Position numbers and translations under genes: made by a program. From Propionigenium maris DSM 9537 (lineage in GTDB: Bacteria > Fusobacteriota > Fusobacteriia > Fusobacteriales > Fusobacteriaceae), in the NCBI RefSeq assembly GCF_027925155.1, contig NZ_BSDY01000002.1, forward strand, positions 186,001 through 250,000: 64,000 nucleotides of DNA, read 5' to 3'. Shown here one piece after another: positions 60,038 through 64,000 of this stretch. The notes under the pieces are model-generated. The model saw only the letters and a list, made by a program, of their open reading frames with translations. It did no database searches and had not been told where the DNA came from. The first letter of the stretch is position 1. The number at the start of each line of letters is the position of its first letter.

Positions 60038-61396
60038 ATGAATATAGTGATTGCAGGGGGAGGAGATGTAGGGATCAAGATCGCCCAGAAACTTATCTAT
60101 GAAGGCTACAATGTCACCCTCATTGAAAGAGAGGGAAACCTGATAAATATGTTAAAAAACAAGTTAGATGCCATGATAATTAAGGGGGATGCTACAGATG
60201 TGGCTACCCTTCAGAGAGCGGATATTTTAAATGCCACCCTCTTTATAGCTGTCACAAGCACAGATACCGACAACCTGGTAGCCTGCAGCCTTGTAAGAAG
60301 GATGTGCGGAAGCACTATAAGTATCGCCAGCAAGATCAATGAATACAATCAGTTTTTCTCCCACAAGGAAGTTTCCCCAAAGGATTTTGGTATCGATGCT
60401 ACTATCACTCCCTGGGAGCTCACTGTAAAAAAGGTAATCGAACTCATTCATAACCCGGATATCTTTGAAGTTGCCAACTATGCTGGAAGTATGGCTCAGA
60501 TGGTAGGGGTAAAGGTAGGGAAGGACTTTCCATATTCATCCACTCCCCTCTTTGAAGTGGCTCTGAAGGACAGTATGCTTACACGTATAAGGCTCGTTGC
60601 CATCCAGAGAGAGGGGGATATAATTATTCCAAGGGGAGAAAGCAGGATCTACCCCAACGATAAACTGTATTTTGTGGGAAAAACAGATGTGGTGAAGGAG
60701 GTAGTTAAAAAGTACTTCTCCCTAAACATCAGTCTGGATAACATAATAATAACAGGGGGGAACAAGAAGGTTGTTAAACTTGCCAAGCTTCTTGCCAAGC
60801 TCAAGAGGACGGTGACCATTATAGAAGAGGATAAAAGAAGGTGCCGGGAGCTCTCTGCACATCTGGAGGATGCCCTTGTGATAAACGGACTGGCAACGGA
60901 CAGAAACCTCTTAGATGAACTGAAGATGGAAGATTCCTGCGTTGTAAATATGAGCAACGACGATGAGTACAATATCCTTTCATCATTTATGGCCAAGAAG
61001 TATGGGGCATCTAAAACCATATGCATGATAAAGCATAGCTCCATTGTAAGTGTAATAAATAACCTGGCTCCTATAGATACTGTGTTTTCCCCCCATGCTC
61101 TTACTGTGGGGGAAACCCTTAAGCTAACGAGAAAAGATGATTTATTTTCCGTATCTCCCTTTACAGAGATAGAGGCGGAGACTATCGGAATAAATATTAC
61201 AGAAGAACTGTCCATCCTGGGCATTCCCCTTAAAAGTATTCCCCTCCCTCCCAAAACCATAATCGGAGTAATCATAAGGGGGGAAGAGGTTATCATCCCC
61301 ACGGGAGAGGATACAGTAATGCTGGGGGACAGAATAGTTATATTCCTTCTTTCCAGCGAGATCTATGAAGTCAAAAGAATGTTTTCCAAAAGGTAG
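60038..61396 (+). CDS. trkA: TrkA, regulatory subunit of the Trk potassium system
   Basis: About 452 aa, cytoplasmic NAD-binding regulator with two RCK halves. The first Rossmann motif is IAGGGDVGIKIAQKLIYEG with the acidic strand end LIEREGN, and the second half has IITGGNKKVVKLAKLLAKL and IIEEDKRR. Each half ends in a TrkA-C domain (YSSTPLFEVALKDS, then GINITEELSILGIPLKS). The frame opens at 60017, but AGAGGAG precedes the ATG at 60038. It is followed by trkH after 3 nt. Confidence 0.93.
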   Translation: MNIVIAGGGDVGIKIAQKLIYEGYNVTLIEREGNLINMLKNKLDAMIIKGDATDVATLQRADILNATLFIAVTSTDTDNLVACSLVRRMCGSTISIASKINEYNQFFSHKEVSPKDFGIDATITPWELTVKKVIELIHNPDIFEVANYAGSMAQMVGVKVGKDFPYSSTPLFEVALKDSMLTRIRLVAIQREGDIIIPRGESRIYPNDKLYFVGKTDVVKEVVKKYFSLNISLDNIIITGGNKKVVKLAKLLAKLKRTVTIIEEDKRRCRELSAHLEDALVINGLATDRNLLDELKMEDSCVVNMSNDDEYNILSSFMAKKYGASKTICMIKHSSIVSVINNLAPIDTVFSPHALTVGETLKLTRKDDLFSVSPFTEIEAETIGINITEELSILGIPLKSIPLPPKTIIGVIIRGEEVIIPTGEDTVMLGDRIVIFLLSSEIYEVKRMFSKR

Positions 61397-61399
61397 TGA

Positions 61400-62863
61400 G
61401 TGCATATGAACTGGAAACTAATATTAAAGATTCAGGGATTTCTCCTGATTATACTGGCATCCATGATGGTAGCTCCCCTCGCCTTTGCTCTCTACTACAG
61501 GAGTTCCGATATTTGGGCACTATCTATATCGATGTTAATAACCTTAGCCCTGGGTACCTCCTTTATCCTTGCCTTTAAATCTCAGAAAAGGATCGGTACA
61601 AGGGAAAGCTTTGTATCGGTATCCATGGGATGGATTCTGGCATCTGTATTTGGGGCACTGCCCTTCTACCTCCATGGTTCCTTTGGTCCCTATATAGATT
61701 GTGTCTTTGAGGCCATGTCGGGATTTACAACAACAGGAGCTACAATTCTCACAGATATAGAGGCAATCCCCAAGGGACTTCTCTTCTGGAGAAGTCTTAC
61801 CCACTGGCTGGGAGGGATGGGGATAGTCCTTTTGACCATAGCGGTTCTTCCTACTCTGGGTATGTCTCCAGGACTTCTCTACAGGGCAGAAGTGCCAGGT
61901 CCCATAAAGGATCGGCTGAAACCAAAGATCAAGGATACAGCCAAAATACTCTGGCTCATCTACCTCTTCATGACCCTCTTGGAGACCCTTCTTCTTATGG
62001 TAGGGGGAATGAATCTCTACGATGCTCTGTGTCATACCTTCGGTACCCTGGCAACAGGAGGATTTTCCACCTATAGTGAATCTGTAGGTGGTTTTAAAAG
62101 TACCTATATAGAAGTGGTTATTATTATATTTATGTATCTTGCCGGGATCAACTTTACCCTTCACTTCTACCTGGTACAGGGAAGGTTAAAGGATTTTTTT
62201 AAGGATCGTGAGTGGAAGTTTTATACCGGGGTGCTTGTAACTGGAGTAGTCCTTATATCCCTCAATCTATATTTTTCAGAGCTGCCCCTGTACAATGACA
62301 GCTATATGAGGTCTCTGCGGGACTCTGCTTTCCAGGTTGTTTCTATAACCACCACCACAGGTTATACTACTGCAGATTTTAATCTCTGGCCCTCCTTCTC
62401 TTCCCTTCTCTTGGTATTCCTCATGTTTCTGGGGGGATCTGCCGGATCTACAGGAGGAGGAATAAAGCAGATCAGAGTTCTTATTATCTTAAAGCACCTG
62501 TGGCATGAGGTCAAAAAACTTGTATATCCCAGAGCTGTCTTCTCCCTCAAGGTGGGAGATCAGATAATAGATGAAGATATTGTAAAAAATGTTCTGGCAT
62601 TCTTTATGTTTTTCATCCTGTTCTTTGCAGGAATCACACTTTTTCTGGCTTTCCAGGGATACGATATAGTCACATCCTTTTCTGCTTCCATTGCAACCTT
62701 GGGAAATATTGGTCCGGGACTGGCAAGGGTGGGAGCTGTGGAAAACTATAGCTTCTTCGACCCCTACAGCAAACTTCTGCTTATCTTTGCCATGCTTCTG
62801 GGAAGACTGGAGATCTTCTCGGTTCTGATCCTCATGTACTCCCTAGTGACAAGAAAAAGATAG
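61400..62863 (+). CDS. trkH: TrkH, potassium (sodium)-translocating subunit
   Basis: 487 aa membrane protein with four pore repeats: FEAMSGFTTTGATIL, HTFGTLATGGFSTYS, FQVVSITTTTGYTTADF and ASIATLGNIGPGLARVG. LTHWLGGMGIVLLTIAVLP and FLMFLGGSAGSTGGGIKQIRVL are highly conserved in TrkH/TrkG. The likely start is GTG at 61400 with AAAAGG upstream; the ATG at 61406 is the alternative. It forms the ion channel gated by TrkA. Confidence 0.93.
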   Translation: MHMNWKLILKIQGFLLIILASMMVAPLAFALYYRSSDIWALSISMLITLALGTSFILAFKSQKRIGTRESFVSVSMGWILASVFGALPFYLHGSFGPYIDCVFEAMSGFTTTGATILTDIEAIPKGLLFWRSLTHWLGGMGIVLLTIAVLPTLGMSPGLLYRAEVPGPIKDRLKPKIKDTAKILWLIYLFMTLLETLLLMVGGMNLYDALCHTFGTLATGGFSTYSESVGGFKSTYIEVVIIIFMYLAGINFTLHFYLVQGRLKDFFKDREWKFYTGVLVTGVVLISLNLYFSELPLYNDSYMRSLRDSAFQVVSITTTTGYTTADFNLWPSFSSLLLVFLMFLGGSAGSTGGGIKQIRVLIILKHLWHEVKKLVYPRAVFSLKVGDQIIDEDIVKNVLAFFMFFILFFAGITLFLAFQGYDIVTSFSASIATLGNIGPGLARVGAVENYSFFDPYSKLLLIFAMLLGRLEIFSVLILMYSLVTRKR

Positions 62864-62933
62864 GCTTCCAGGTAGCATCTGAGATAAAAAGGCTAAGCTT
62901 CCTTAGAGAATAATAAAGAAAGCTTTTCATAAC

Positions 62934-62965
62934 TAAAAAAGAGCTGACCTAAGTCAGCTCTTTTT
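62934..62965. terminator. Bidirectional terminator between trkH and the alcohol dehydrogenase
   Basis: AAAAAGAGCTGAC and GTCAGCTCTTTTT form a perfect stem with a 4-nt loop, flanked by A- and T-runs, so it serves both converging genes. Confidence 0.9.
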
Positions 62966-62974
62966 CTTAATCTC

Positions 62975-64000
62975 TTAGAAGTTTACCTTCTCACCGTAGT
63001 AAACAGCTTTGAACAGTTCCTTCATCTCCTCCACAGAAATATCTCTTGGATTTGTACCTGTACATGGATCTGCTACTGAAGTTCTAGCGATCTCATCTAA
63101 GTTTGCCAGGAAGAACTCCTCCTCTACTCCAAATTCCTTTAGAGAGTGTGGCATATTCATCTGTGTTCTCAGGTCCTTAACTAGCTTTACTAGTGATTCT
63201 ACCAGTTCCGCCTCTGTAGTACCTGAAAGACCGATGTTCTTAGCTGCATTAGCATACTGTGCTCCTGCTACCTTTGCGTTGAACTCAATTGCGTATGAAA
63301 GGTAGATTGCATTTGCCAGTCCGTGGGCTATATCAAGAACTTTTCCAGTCTTATGAGCCATTGAGTGAACTATTCCAAGAATTGCATTGGAGAATGACAT
63401 TCCTGCAAGGTTCTGTGCAATGTGCATATCCTTTCTAGCCTGATCCTCTCCATTGTATGACTTAACCAGAGTCTCAGCTATCATCTCTATTGATTTCATA
63501 GCAAGGGCATCTGTAAATGGATTTCTTACCTTGGAAACATATGCTTCCAGGGCATGAGTTAGTGCGTCCATTCCTGTGTTTGCTACAAGTCCCTTAGGCA
63601 TCGTCTGTACTAGGTTTGTATCTACAATCGCCACATCTGGAGTGATGTTATAGTCAGCAATTGGATATTTGATGTTAGTTTCATTGTCTGTGATTACAGC
63701 AAATGATGTAACCTCTGTTGCTGTTCCGCTTGTTGTAGGGATTGCAATGAACTTAGCCTTGTTTCTTAGCTCAGGTAGGTTAAATGGCTTTGCAGCCTCC
63801 TCAAATGTAAATGTTGGGTGCTCATAGAAGATCCACATAGCTTTAGCAGCATCTATTGGTGATCCTCCACCGATTCCGATGATTGTATCTGGCTGAAACT
63901 TATTCATAGCCTCTACACCCTTCAGAACTGTAGCTACTGAAGGATCGTTTTCCACCCCTACAAAGAGCTCAGATTCGATTCCAGCTTCCTTTAAGTATTC
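62975..64000 (-). CDS. Iron-dependent alcohol dehydrogenase, N-terminus beyond window edge
   Basis: At least 341 residues; the reverse frame stays open to the window edge (EYLKEAGIESELFVG upstream of the first internal Met). Cofactor motif GIGGGSPIDAAKAMW, IPTTSGTATEVTSFAVI, and the metal ligands in GMDALTHALEAYVS (Asp, His) and GIVHSMAHKTGKVLDIAHGLANA (two His) identify a group III (Fe-type) alcohol dehydrogenase. It most likely reduces a fermentation aldehyde or 1,2-diol-derived aldehyde. It could be the C-terminal half of a bifunctional AdhE, but too little of the N-terminus is visible to say. Confidence 0.9.
   Translation of the reverse strand, partial: EYLKEAGIESELFVGVENDPSVATVLKGVEAMNKFQPDTIIGIGGGSPIDAAKAMWIFYEHPTFTFEEAAKPFNLPELRNKAKFIAIPTTSGTATEVTSFAVITDNETNIKYPIADYNITPDVAIVDTNLVQTMPKGLVANTGMDALTHALEAYVSKVRNPFTDALAMKSIEMIAETLVKSYNGEDQARKDMHIAQNLAGMSFSNAILGIVHSMAHKTGKVLDIAHGLANAIYLSYAIEFNAKVAGAQYANAAKNIGLSGTTEAELVESLVKLVKDLRTQMNMPHSLKEFGVEEEFFLANLDEIARTSVADPCTGTNPRDISVEEMKELFKAVYYGEKVNF

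Noticed and set aside
60649-61302. 217-codon - strand frame inside trkA
   Set aside because: Antisense shadow of a well-conserved gene, rich in Ser/Met from complement codon bias.
1-64000. CRISPR arrays, insertion sequences or prophage
   Set aside because: No regularly spaced direct repeats, transposase genes or phage structural genes were seen.

Overview
The window is low-GC DNA whose coding style (AGA/AGG arginine codons, strong AGGAG ribosome sites) and gene content (several peptide ABC importers, NhaC-type sodium-coupled carriers, TrkAH, an OmpA-type outer-membrane protein) suggest an anaerobic, peptide- and amino-acid-fermenting Gram-negative of the Fusobacteriota (Propionigenium/Ilyobacter/Cetobacterium-like). 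The species assignment is inference. The organism must also make selenoproteins, because at least four genes here are read through in-frame UGA codons.

Layout. 1-2037: two-component system (kinase cut by the window edge). 2213-2575: small unknown membrane-anchored protein. 2610-11277: reverse oligopeptide-importer operon oppBCDF-oppA, an M42 aminopeptidase and a second OppA. 11693-17123: a second peptide importer (SBP-B-C-D-F). 17581-18846: secreted TIM-barrel-like protein. 18881-21724: flavin disulfide reductase, threonine aldolase and a small ORF. 21990-22076: tRNA-Leu(GAG). 22244-28476: triple-rhodanese (YnjE-like) protein, MFS carrier, Cys/Met-type PLP lyase, a LytTR regulator and a kinase-less membrane sensor. 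29364-33173: iron-type ABC importer with fused permease. 33688-37949: rhodanese, peptide-type SBP, AhpD/CMD protein and NhaC antiporter. 38045-44936: a double-cubane-type protein followed by saoT-saoE-saoC-SBP-saoB-saoP-saoA-saoL, a selenocysteine-assisted organometal (SAO) gene set. 45734-47160: OmpA-family protein and a small membrane protein. 47778-51238: prenyl-synthase-like, DUF2147, DisA_N-like and small secreted proteins. 51334-53594: NhaC-family lysine transporter behind two tandem lysine riboswitches. 53872-54252: small lipoprotein. 54794-59820: a third peptide importer. 60038-62863: TrkA and TrkH. 62975-64000: partial iron-dependent alcohol dehydrogenase.

Two observations stand out. 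First, saoT, saoB, saoP and saoL each contain one in-frame UGA followed, about 20-30 nt later, by the G-containing apical loop of a hairpin, the geometry of a bacterial SECIS. Reading through joins fragments that look like separate ORFs. In SaoL the selenocysteine sits 63 residues after the first cysteine, the same spacing as Cys96 to Cys159 in the organomercurial lyase MerB.

Second, a roughly 335-nt non-coding repeat occurs three times (28689-29027, 33250-33588, 45140-45477), each time just upstream of and co-oriented with a reverse operon: the sensor/LytTR genes, the iron-type ABC importer and the SAO operon. Each copy has a promoter, a good ribosome site and a 23-codon ORF starting MFFRV-UGA-Leu-UGA-Ser, followed by a SECIS-like hairpin. 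The codon differences among the three ORFs are all synonymous. I propose a selenocysteine-dependent leader peptide ('ULU leader') that couples selenium status to three operons of sulfur, selenium and organometal metabolism. I know of no described element of this kind.
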